A stretch of 64,000 nucleotides of DNA. Origin: Melampsora larici-populina 98AG31 (taxonomy: Eukaryota; Basidiomycota; Pucciniomycetes; Pucciniales; Melampsoraceae). Where the stretch lies: NCBI RefSeq assembly GCF_000204055.1, contig NW_006768838.1, positions 53,373 through 117,372 of the forward strand, in the 5' to 3' direction. Positions 56,801 through 64,000 of this stretch are shown here, in pieces. A model generated the notes under the pieces. That model saw only the letters and a list, made by a program, of their open reading frames with translations. It was not told the origin of the DNA and made no database searches. Numbering within the stretch: position 1 is the first letter of the stretch; each line of letters begins with the position of its first letter. The position numbers and the translations under genes are program-made.

Positions 56801-59079
56801 AGCTTGAAGAATACGGCGCCGAAACGAAGGCTGGGCTGTTCAGATTGTAGATTAGCGATTGCAAATTCGCGCAGCACTAAAGGTGTACCCTCAGTCGGAA
56901 TTGCGAGGCGTACCTCTACAGGTGCAACCAATGGCCGACGACATACACATAATTCACGCGCCATCTTCTCCGATAAAAGATTGGTTCCCGCTCCTGAATC
57001 AACCAATGCCCGCACCCGTTTACCATTGCACGTCAGCTCTAGAATAATGGGAGCCGTTGACAATGGAGGTACGCACCTCTCATCCTGATCCTCTGTCTCT
57101 TCAATTTGTGCAGCTCGAAACTGATCTGCTTCCTCATAAGCCGCGATGTCTTCTGCTAATAATTCTGGGAATGTCTCAATAGCGGCGACTCGAGAGGATG
57201 TTGCTGGCGGTCGTCCTGCAGGTTTGTGAATCGGGGCTCCTGGAGGTGCTGACGCAGTACTGCTTGCATTTGCTCGAGAAGGGCGAGGACCAGGGTTGAA
57301 ATCTGACGGTACCGAGATAAAACGGAAGTTCTTCTTCGTGCAGTTGAGGTTATTGCACTTTTCTTTACAAGTCGAACAGATGCCTGATCTTCTGAGATAT
57401 TCGTAGTATCTCCAAGAATTTTCGGCACGTTCTTCATCTGATTTAAATTTGCCCACAGGAGCGCGATTTGATGAAGGTGCTGCTGGACTGGTCGCATTAG
57501 CCGACGCCGCCGGTTGTCGACCCTTCAACGATACCTCAGGTAATAATTTTGTACCCGTCAAGAATCTCCATATTCCGTCCGCGGCTTCTTTGAAGACTGG
57601 AAACGAAAAAGGCTCCTGGAAAAGGTGTTTTTCGCGATCGATCATATCTCTGAATAGTTGAGGAGCACCCCAAGTTATGTATTCAGCAAGGTTTAGCTCA
57701 GTCACACGCCCAGTTCGTTGAACAAGTCGATACAGGGATTGGGCTCGGTTAACAAAGGTATCGAAAGATTCTGATGGCCGCATTTCCAGTCGTTTCAGTG
57801 CTACCTCAGTGTCCGAGAGCCAAGCGTGTGGAAGGGTTCCTAGAGCCATCATCTTCATAGCTTCATTCCAAGATTTCTGGCGCAGAGTCTCCTTATTTGA
57901 TCGATACCACGCTGACATTTCTTCGTTGTTGAGTAGTGATCCAAGTAACTTGAGGCGTTCGCGATCATCGGTGAGATTTTTAACCTCAAACGTCTCCTCA
58001 ATCATATCTTGCCAATGAAAGAGGTCAGCAGGTCGGCCAAATTTGCCGTTAAACTTGGGCAAGTCGCTGATCTTAATTCGGTCTGCTGTCATAGGCGTCG
58101 GTCCAGAGGGTGCGATCGCCCCGTGAAAACCCGCGTAGTACGGTTGCATGTAAGGCGCATACATGGCAGCTGCTTCTTGTGGCGACAGAGGTGTTGTCGG
58201 TGGATATGCCGTCTGAGGTGGCAAGCTTGGTGGCGGCTGGGGTGGGTTCTGACCGGGATGGCTCGCAGCAGGCGCCTGTGTCGCTCCTGCTTCCGTCGCG
58301 GGCTCCGTAGTCAGTTCGTTGCCCGGCGTGGTCATCGGATTGAACGCTGCCGTTGGGTTAGCGTTGCTGGTTCCGTGTCTGATCGTGTCCCGAGGCAAAG
58401 GAGATGGTGAATCGGGGGTTTGCCGCGTGTACTTCTCAAACGGATGGGTAGTTGTTGCCGGTGCACTGGTTCCAGCTCGTTGGTCGGTATTTGACAAAGC
58501 TGCCGCCTTTTCCGCCATGAGCTCGCGGACCATTTTTTGCAGCGACAACGTCTCCTGACGTGCTTGAGCAAGGGCTTCGTTCTGAAGTTTCAGCCCCTCA
58601 ACTTGTTGTCGCAGCGCATCAATGGTGTCTTGCTCGTTCGACATTGTGTTGGTAGAATCACACGTTAAAGTTGGTGCAGAGAAGGTAAGGTCGGATGTTT
58701 TAGGTTCCGGCGTTTCGGTAGTTAGATGACCCGGCGGATGTGGAGTGTCACTGATACCTTGGTGTCCAAATAATTTCTTGAAATGTGAATCAATTACAGT
58801 TCGTTCCGACGCTGACGGCGAGATCAGAGGGGGCGAAAAGTGTACAGCAGAGACTGTTGCAGGACTAGGGCGGTAACTCGAAGCGTATAGAATTTGGTCA
58901 GTCGGCGCCGGAGAACCCGATACTGATGCTTCAGGTCTCCAAGAATAGTTTGTCGGAGGTGGTGCAGGTGGTGATTCGACTGTTTCTTGCTGTTTTTGTT
59001 TAGCTTTACGCGCCTCTCGAATTAAACTGTCGGGATCGTCAAGAAAATTTTCCGGTTTCAGAGAAGCGCCGCCGATCAT
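53515..59079 (-). CDS. Gag-Pol polyprotein of the Gypsy retrotransposon, single frame, about 1854 aa
   Basis: One uninterrupted frame carries all parts in order. The N-terminus is disordered and Pro-rich. A Gag capsid region follows (LPKFNGKFGRPADLFHWQD, about 345-480), then a degenerate zinc knuckle (CSTCKEKCNNLNC). The aspartic protease has LVDSGAGTNLLS (about 690), and reverse transcriptase has YIDDIVIF (about 1040). RNase H has FTDASGNSLGAAL (about 1185). Integrase has an HH-CC finger (HSALGHLG, CDSCQRNK) and a D-D-E core (AIDFVGPF, GDRDKAWTS, SERSNKTVG; about 1450-1550), and ends with a GPF/Y-like tail (YDGPYEIL). No chromodomain is present. All catalytic residues I can check are kept, so it is probably functional. 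The C-terminal 110 residues contain a duplicated Cys-rich segment (PPQCECANF). Gag and Pol share a frame with no visible shift. The first in-frame ATG is 59079. Confidence 0.93.
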   Translation of the reverse strand: MIGGASLKPENFLDDPDSLIREARKAKQKQQETVESPPAPPPTNYSWRPEASVSGSPAPTDQILYASSYRPSPATVSAVHFSPPLISPSASERTVIDSHFKKLFGHQGISDTPHPPGHLTTETPEPKTSDLTFSAPTLTCDSTNTMSNEQDTIDALRQQVEGLKLQNEALAQARQETLSLQKMVRELMAEKAAALSNTDQRAGTSAPATTTHPFEKYTRQTPDSPSPLPRDTIRHGTSNANPTAAFNPMTTPGNELTTEPATEAGATQAPAASHPGQNPPQPPPSLPPQTAYPPTTPLSPQEAAAMYAPYMQPYYAGFHGAIAPSGPTPMTADRIKISDLPKFNGKFGRPADLFHWQDMIEETFEVKNLTDDRERLKLLGSLLNNEEMSAWYRSNKETLRQKSWNEAMKMMALGTLPHAWLSDTEVALKRLEMRPSESFDTFVNRAQSLYRLVQRTGRVTELNLAEYITWGAPQLFRDMIDREKHLFQEPFSFPVFKEAADGIWRFLTGTKLLPEVSLKGRQPAASANATSPAAPSSNRAPVGKFKSDEERAENSWRYYEYLRRSGICSTCKEKCNNLNCTKKNFRFISVPSDFNPGPRPSRANASSTASAPPGAPIHKPAGRPPATSSRVAAIETFPELLAEDIAAYEEADQFRAAQIEETEDQDERCVPPLSTAPIILELTCNGKRVRALVDSGAGTNLLSEKMARELCVCRRPLVAPVEVRLAIPTEGTPLVLREFAIANLQSEQPSLRFGAVFFKLAPLGSNYDMILGSPFLTKFKLDISLHRRAVLHTTTGKILYEKEMQSELNRLLCVIQNLNKIDEVQDLTEREASVLKKFEDMFPAELPPVEEGEPPDEVFPDGLPDVKRHARHRIVLTDPNVTINEKQYGYPLKHRDSWRKLLDQHVRAGRLRRSHSQYGSPSMIIPKKDPTELPRWVCDYRTLNKYTVKDCTPLPNVDESVRLVATGKIWSSIDQINSFFQDRMREEDIPLTAVKTPWGLYEWVVMPMGLTNGPATHQARNEEILGELVGKICVVYIDDIVIFSQTVEEHEEHLRQVLERLRAAKLYCSAKKSKLFRRSIKFLGHEISEAGVCPDDEKVEKISKWKSPSNSKQLLKFLGTVQWMKKFIDGLSHYVGTLTPLTSTSLKGKPFQWGDAQELAFNNIKRLITTLPVLRNLDYDSKEPLWLFTDASGNSLGAALFQGFQWDTSSPIAYESRTMNPAEKNYPVHEQELLAVINALNKWKLLLLGMRVNVMSDHHSLTTLLTQRNLSRRQARWLETLSQFDLDFKYLRGQDNSVADALSRQDDVALCEVRGTLAPEEFNLIRDGYQQDKFCLKLRKVLPLRQDCIMRDDLMYLDGRLVVPDYGDLRRNFISQAHSALGHLGTLKTLARLRINFFWPGMTKDVETQLRACDSCQRNKARTTSTTGKLQTPEVPTSPMESIAIDFVGPFPKVSGYDMLLTCTCRLTGFVRLIPASQRDTAERSAARLFAAWSSIFGLPASIIGDRDKAWTSRFWQRLHELLGVKVNLSTSYHPQSDGRSERSNKTVGQILRHHAAEKHGKWFQSLPSAEFAINSAVNAATGVSPFQFVYGRVPRLFPIQNPLEEDGADVKHWIERRQSEWAMWRDKLWSNKVEQALQYNQRRREGKPFSAGEWVMVDSTDRQQIVGGKFKGTSKLRARYDGPYEILEVLNSGRDYRLQLPPDNLTYPVFHISKLKLYHSSLEESSAEDIATTSLVSSQPEQPPGETREEPMGHARNCDEGVCIQVDALTPPQCECANFLNPCFKENLGKHSSLQNNSLTPLTKPSSHNEPKQDLGVIAPTELGLSMPKTTPTGPDLEPLGHARLIDKGVCIV

Positions 59080-59314
59080 TCGGATGGCCCACAATTGGAC
59101 AGAAGTGCAGGGTGCTGATTGTGCAGAGGTTATGCTGAAGTGATAAGGTTTGATTGACAGGACTGAGATGTTGACAGATTGGCAGATTGGCAGATGGCAG
59201 AGATCGCAGAGTGACAGAAAGAAGGAAAAAAATAGAAGGAAAAAAATGATGAAAGTGTTTTTGTTGAGTATTTGAGTTTGATTGTTATATTCGAAGTGAT
59301 CAAGTCAAAAAAAG

Positions 59315-60045
59315 TGTAAGGTTCAATTAGAACCTTCACTGAGGAGTCCGGAAACTAGTCCGGCACGACTTCTCACGAGAGCGATGGACTTGGAACTTTG
59401 GTATAATTACGATCTAGCTCCGAAAAGTCACCCAGTTGGCTCTCTGAGGAGTCAGCAACCATATAACAACACAAAAGATATAGAGAAATAAAGAGAAATA
59501 AGAGAAACTCACCTAGCTCCGAAAAGTCACCCAGTTGGCTCTCTGAGGAGTGAGGACCTTTCGAAGCCGGGCGTTGAGAATGAAAGGTAAGAGCATCCAC
59601 AACGGTCCACCTACTTTGCGAGCCCTGGAACAGACCCCCGATCCTGATTTTGTGGATGTAGGGGGTCAAAAAAACAGGTGTCCACAGCGGTGCACTTGAA
59701 GTCAGGGGCCAGAACTCGATTGAGTGATATGGTATGCTTGTACCATATCATCTTGTTTCGAGTGCGGTTTGAGACATGACTATATCGGTCACGTGGAAGC
59801 AGTGGCACGTGATATTGGGAGCCCCTATAGACCTCGCAGATGTGGGGGGTCCGGATGGAAATCTGGAGGCCCCCGACGTCTCACCCCCGATTGTGCGAGC
59901 TCCGTTGGAGTGTTTTTTTGCGTTTTGACCCCCTACATCGCTGGGGGCCCGCAAAGTAGGTGGACCGTTGTGGATGCTCTAAGGAGTTCCCATCTAATCC
60001 CATACTGTATAAACCCATGCCTACTTGTCACGTGTACTCCTTACA
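59315..60045 (-). repeat. 5' LTR of the Gypsy retrotransposon, containing a MITE
   Basis: Identical by eye to 52660-52998 except for the insertion 59591-59979 and its TAA duplication. Confidence 0.92.
59591..59979. mobile_element. PIF/Harbinger-type MITE in the 5' LTR (389 bp)
   Basis: The ends are perfect inverted repeats of about 30 bp beginning GAGCATCCACAACGGTCCAC. The 3-bp direct repeat TAA flanks it (59588-59590, 59980-59982), and the empty site with a single TAA is seen in the other LTR. A 3-bp TWA duplication and these ends are typical of PIF/Harbinger (Tourist-like) MITEs. Confidence 0.92.
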
Positions 60046-60050
60046 GATAT

Positions 60051-60516
60051 CTTGATGCGGCGACGCTTCCCAGCTTTTGCAGGTTGTTGGGCTGGAGAGT
60101 TGCCTCGTGAAGAAACAGAACGACGAGAGTCTGAAGGGGGTATAATTAAATTTGAAGAGCGTTGACGTATAGGTGTAGAACGTGTGCTTCGACATTCACT
60201 TGGAGAAGGAGGTGGTGGGGGTAAAGTGTGAGTCTGAGAAGATTTGGGAGGTGGTGGTCCATGTGAAGTTGAAGGCATCCCAGAACTCGGAGTTGGAATA
60301 GGACTCGCAGGTTTCGGACTTGATTTGTTGGAAAGGGACTGGCGAGATAGCAATCAAGTGAATAATCAAATCATGAATCAAAAGCTGTGATTCTATGATA
60401 TGAAAACTCACCATCTGGTTGTTTTCATCCATTGGATCAGACCACAGGTTGGCCAACTTTTTGACATATGGGGTCCAGTTGGCCAATTTGCTGGGGTTTG
60501 CGAGCCAGTGTGTCAT
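60051..60516 (-). pseudogene. hAT-2 transposase, N-terminal part, separated by the Gypsy insertion
   Basis: ATG at 60516 opens a 35-codon first exon (MTHWLANPSKLANW) that ends at a GTGAGT donor. The second exon (from about 60343) is Ser/Pro-rich with a basic end (AGKRRRIKIS) and reaches the retrotransposon. Leaving out the retrotransposon and one GATAT copy, the frame continues directly into the part ending at 52654, which shows that the insertion split one gene. Confidence 0.75.
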
Positions 60517-60884
60517 GCGTGGCTCCTGATGGTTGAGTTGTTGACAGTCGGAAGGGTTTCATCCACTGGTTACATAATATACTAGTGGAATTCAATGGAT
60601 TCCGGTCGGAGTCCATGCCCTGCACAGCCTCTCATGACCTAACGGGCCAATACTGCGGATACCGTGGATACCCGGGGATACCTGATACTTTTTTGGGCAG
60701 ATACCGGGTATAGTATTGGATTTCAATACTGTACTAGATACAGTATCAAAATCCAGGATACTGTGTTTCAGCACCTGAGAGTATAGTATCGAATTCCGGT
60801 ACTAAGTATCTGGATACTATACTCCCAGAAAAGATACTATACTGGAAGATACCGATACTAGTATAGTAATTGTGGCAGCGTTGC

Positions 60885-61713
60885 TTGAGTCAGGTTACTT
60901 ATTTGGGACTCTTTTAGTGATGTTGAGATGGGAATTTGAGTTGAGGTTGAAGAGGGAGCTTTGACAGGGTGCTAGGTACCACCACCATGGCGCAATGATT
61001 TTGTCAAGCTTTACCAACTGAACCATCATACTCATTATTCCACGCCCAGCTTTATTTGCAATTCATATTATTATCAAGTTACTTCTACCCCGGCGAAGTT
61101 TTTTTTTCTCCGGCTAAAAAAAAAAAAAGCAAGCGGGGGGGTGAACATTAATTGCTGGAATAGCTGTACCATTCCCGTATGTCAAAACCAGTTCCAACTT
61201 CCAGTCTTGTTGTCACAATACGCAACGAGTTCGACATATGGACAATTATTTTAGTCATCGATTGGCCAAAAGGCGATGGGAGATCGCTTTTCAGATTGTT
61301 CAGCGAGACATGCGGATCCAACTCGTTGAATGACAGCTGTCGAGGCATCGAGGGACTTTGTTAACTTAGGGCGGAAGCATGCTAAGAGCATCTCCAACGG
61401 TGGTTTGCCGAGACATGCGGATTCAACTCGTTGAATAACAGCTGTCGAGGCATCGAGGGACTTTGTTAAGTTAGGCTTCCGCCTTTCCGCCTGCAATTCC
61501 ATGACATGATTTAGATTCACGCTTCCGCCTGCAATTTCCGGCCACAGACCCCAGCCAAATCTACCAACACGGAACTCCCGCTGCTTCAGGGAATGAAAAG
61601 GCCAGGAGTCAGCCATGTGTTGAGTCTGACTGGAGTATCCCAATCCCTCTTTCCAGATAGTCTTTTTACTTCCACTGGCGCCTTCATCTGACTTTCACTT
61701 CTCAATCGTTACA
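60885..61713. other. Intergenic region with a direct duplication and a PIF-like terminus
   Basis: A 70-bp segment containing CAGCTGTCGAGGCATCGAGG occurs twice (61299-61368 and 61407-61476). Between the copies a TAAGAGCATCTCCAACGG stretch at about 61384 resembles a PIF/Harbinger end. No gene is supported. The last 100 bp are probably the promoter of the gene at 61714. Confidence 0.5.
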
Positions 61714-64000
61714 ATGATTAAAGCAACTGTAAGACATATGTTCAAGCTTGACCTACTTTTCAAAGGTGCTCAGCACTCGTGCATTGTCTGCTGATCCACG
61801 CAGGCTCATTCCGGCACAGCAATCTCGGCCTTCATAGCGGCACTTCCACCCAACACCAATGTCTACGATGCCCTGATCCCCTTCCTCTACAAGGAAGCTT
61901 CTGCGGTAAGATTCTCCTTCAAGCCTTGGTGTACTGCCTGAATTTTCCTGACGATTTCAATATACTTCCTTTCTTGCGGAAAACGTATTTCTGAACTTTA
62001 TCAAACCACACAAAAAATTGACACAAAATCAAACAGCGCAATCCAAGGTGGATCTTAGCACATATTACGTACGTTCTCTATTCCTTTCGATCACAAGTAC
62101 ACTCAAGATTTGAGTTTCTCAAAACATTGCCTTATCTACCTCACGCATCAAGCTTGTTGTTGCTGTCGCTATGTATTGTGAAGACACATATACAGAGGGG
62201 AAGCTACTGGTTCATAAAAAGGGCCAAAAGTGAGACATTTTAATGACCATCTTAATTTGGATATCATATCTTCGCAAAAACCATAGCCATTCACTGATGC
62301 TATGAATATTTTTGCTTTAGGTGGTCTTCTCAAGCCTGATCGAGTGTTGCTGGACTCGATTGGATGTGCTGTATACGCAGGGCGTCAGTAGCATGACCTA
62401 GTGGCTACATAAAAAGAAGACGCTATTAATCATCATTATGCAAACAGTCACCATTGTGGACATGTCTTGCCAATTATATATAGATTTCAATGAAATTCCA
62501 ATCCGTGGCAAACTTCTTCTCGAATGGTACCGGTTTCCGATAAGTGGATTTACATTTTGGTTCGCTTGACTTTGATGAGCTCGAAATTAAGTTTTAGCTG
62601 TGTGTCTTTATCTTACTGACATTGACCAAACTACAGGTGTGCCGTGTGGGGAATCATTTCCAACCGCCTTCGCGCGATATGGGATCCTACGCATAGGACA
62701 GATCACACGGCTACTCATTGTGGTATGCCCAAGTGGGTAACAAACACACTGAATGGAAGCTTTATCTTCTTTGGCGTTTCAGTCCTTACAGGTGGGTCTC
62801 TTTCGATATCATCCACGATCTCAGAGTCGAATACTGAAAGCTCGGATGATCACCATACATAGGTTTACCAGCCCTATATATTCCAGCTTATCGCGCCCAT
62901 AATGAAATTCTGGATATCATTGATAAAGCAGCAGATGAACTGAGAATGGCGGCTTCTTCGTCGGAAGCTATGAATTTTTCATGGAAAACACTGAACCCAA
63001 TCCTAGACCCTTTAGCAAAATTTCCACTTCTTTATGTGAGTCTTGAGGTCACATCGTTGGCTCTGATATTCTGAATCGAGCTGTATTCATCTTGGTATCT
63101 GTCAAACTAGCATCAACTGGCAAAAAAATTCAAGCAAACCCACTACGCCCTTGGAGCTCTCGATTTCACACTGATAATTGTTTGTTTGTAGTCTTCTTGA
63201 GCTGACTATAGTATAACAAGGATCAAAGTGACAAAGTATTGGATTCTGACCAAAGCAATTGTTTACAGACGTATGTCATCTTTGTCTTCTTGGCTTATAA
63301 ACATTCTCAAGCTTTTCAGAGAAGCGCAAGGTCCCTAGAGATGGCCATCGATCCTGCGCGCCATATGAGAAAAACCTACCAACAAGAGATGAAATCTATC
63401 GTCATCGAAGCAGCTTTTCTCTTGGTATGGTTAAGCTCTTATGTCCCAGTGTTTATCTGGGTGGCGAGTGCATATACCTCAAAACCTAATGCTCAAATAA
63501 GACTTGTGATCTGAGAATAGTCTTCCAATTTGAAAATGTAGTTTCTTACAACCTCTGATGCTGAGCTTTTGCTTTCATCGACATCGGTGATTGTTCCTGA
63601 ATTGGTAAGTACTCCTTCCTGACAAACAAAGTGATTGAGGCAGAGAACCAATACTGATATCTGCCTGACCCTTTCTAATTTAAATTTCCTTTGAATTTAA
63701 GACGCTTGGATTGGTGGCGTCTTTGGCTGCTAACATGTGAGACGACTTTTCTCGGATTTGCTACTTAGTCTTTGCGGGCTGACATTTTACTCAGTGCAAT
63801 GGGTTGCAGGCTGGCCTCAAGTAATCGGATTCTAGCGTGTCAGGTGCTACCTACAAAGTCAACTTCGATATCAGACGATGACGGGATCAAGCTCAGTGAC
63901 AGAATGGACCAAGTAGATACCAAATCCAATGCTTCTCGTACCAGCTATCTTACTCGAGTAATTAATGAAAAAACTCATAGTTCAGCTGAGAAAACTTCTC
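61714..64000 (+). CDS. Multi-exon multi-pass membrane protein of unknown family (runs off the window)
   Basis: Exons with matching phases are 61714-61728, 61804-61905, 62037-62229, 62321-62383, 62448-62526, 62637-62791, 62863-63035 and one from 63111. Later coding pieces occur at about 63320-63424, 63545-63604, 63700-63740 and 63810-64000, but their joins are less sure. The protein starts MIKATAHSGTAISAFIAALP and contains several likely membrane segments (SSLLLLSLCIV, IGCAVYAGLTIVDM, GSFIFFGVSVLTGLPALYIP, DFTLIIVCL, SIVIEAAFLL) separated by basic and polar loops such as AIDPARHMRKTYQQEM. The end within the window is hydrophilic and Ser/Asp-rich. The layout is that of a seven-helix or similar membrane protein, but I recognise no family motif. 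It appears to be an intact host gene. Confidence 0.55.

Larger units (their letters stand above)
52655..60050 (-). mobile_element. Complete Ty3/Gypsy LTR retrotransposon inserted in hAT-2 (52660-60045)
   Basis: The 5-bp target duplication GATAT lies at 52655-52659 and 60046-60050. The LTRs begin TGTAAGG and end CCTTACA. The element reads on the minus strand, so the 5' LTR is at 59315-60045 and the 3' LTR at 52660-52998. A polypurine tract (AGAAAGGGGGGG on the minus strand) abuts the 3' LTR. The LTRs are identical by eye apart from a MITE in the 5' copy, and the length difference of 392 bp equals the MITE plus its 3-bp duplication exactly. This implies a very recent insertion. No obvious tRNA primer site was recognised. 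Confidence 0.93.
48931..60884 (-). mobile_element. hAT-2: degenerate hAT transposon, split by a Gypsy retrotransposon
   Basis: The outer ends are inverted repeats: GCAACGCTGCCAC followed by (G/A)A(A/T)TACTATACTAGTAT. No matching 8-bp flanks remain (GCCATCTG left, TTGAGTCA right). Both subterminal regions (48945-49200, 60645-60870) are dense arrays of GATAC/GTATC and TATAGTAT motifs. Without the retrotransposon the element would be about 4.6 kb. The transposase gene inside is on the minus strand and broken. Confidence 0.72.

Noticed and set aside
1..64000. CRISPR array, bacterial operon or phage features
   Set aside because: Genes have spliceosomal introns throughout, repeats are transposon-derived, and no regularly spaced direct repeats of CRISPR type were seen.

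Overview
The window looks like a transposon-rich stretch of a fungal genome, most likely a basidiomycete rust (Pucciniales; Melampsora-like is my best guess). The reasons are AT-rich intergenic DNA, genes split by many short GT-AG introns (about 50-100 bp), KDZ-type transposases with CxC cysteine clusters, a small secreted cysteine-rich protein of the rust-effector type, and several layers of nested mobile elements. Genus and species are inference.

Layout. 1-1.6 kb: the last exon of a host gene that resembles the APC2 C-terminus, then a small unknown ORF. 1.9-8.1 kb: a KDZ-like DNA transposon with two convergent genes, a 521-aa cysteine-cluster protein and a 664-aa CxC5/CxC6-type transposase. 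8.9-13 kb: a four-exon small secreted cysteine-rich protein, two TA-flanked MITEs and a two-exon bHLH transcription factor. 15.8-21.2 kb: an intact DNA transposon, called TE-1 here, with a perfect 8-bp target duplication, TIRs starting AGGACCC and a seven-exon transposase of about 1398 aa. 21.8-23.6 kb: a RING-H2 gene with unresolved coding sequence upstream. 24.2-25.5 kb: a GC-rich, hairpin-rich non-autonomous element carrying a tRNA-like sequence. 25.6-31.2 kb: a non-autonomous element with 269-bp TIRs (element A), into which a complete BED-finger hAT transposon (hAT-1) has inserted. 31.4-32.7 kb: a broken PIF/Harbinger transposase. 33.1-38.3 kb: TE-2, a decayed relative of TE-1, split near its 3' end by a solo LTR. 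38.5-39.7 kb: degenerate exons, including a recognisable fragment of fatty acid synthase subunit alpha. 43.6-45.5 kb: a 5'-truncated Ty3/Gypsy chromovirus with its 3' LTR. 46.6-48.1 kb: element B, which has the same TIRs as element A. 48.9-60.9 kb: a degenerate hAT (hAT-2) split by a complete Ty3/Gypsy retrotransposon. That retrotransposon has visibly identical LTRs and a 5-bp target duplication, and one LTR carries a PIF-type MITE. 61.7 kb to the end: a host multi-pass membrane protein gene that runs off the window.

Few genes here act together. The functional groupings are the transposons: each transposase sits inside its own terminal repeats, with subterminal repeat arrays that probably bind it. 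The host genes (APC2-like, secreted protein, bHLH, RING-H2, membrane protein) are single, unlinked functions. The best candidates for something not yet described are the TE-1/TE-2 transposon family, with its zinc cluster and family-specific subterminal motifs, and the unknown partner protein in the KDZ element. A shared AT-AG intron in the two hAT genes is also unusual. Exon boundaries given below come from reading splice sites and checking that reading phase is kept; none was tested against RNA.
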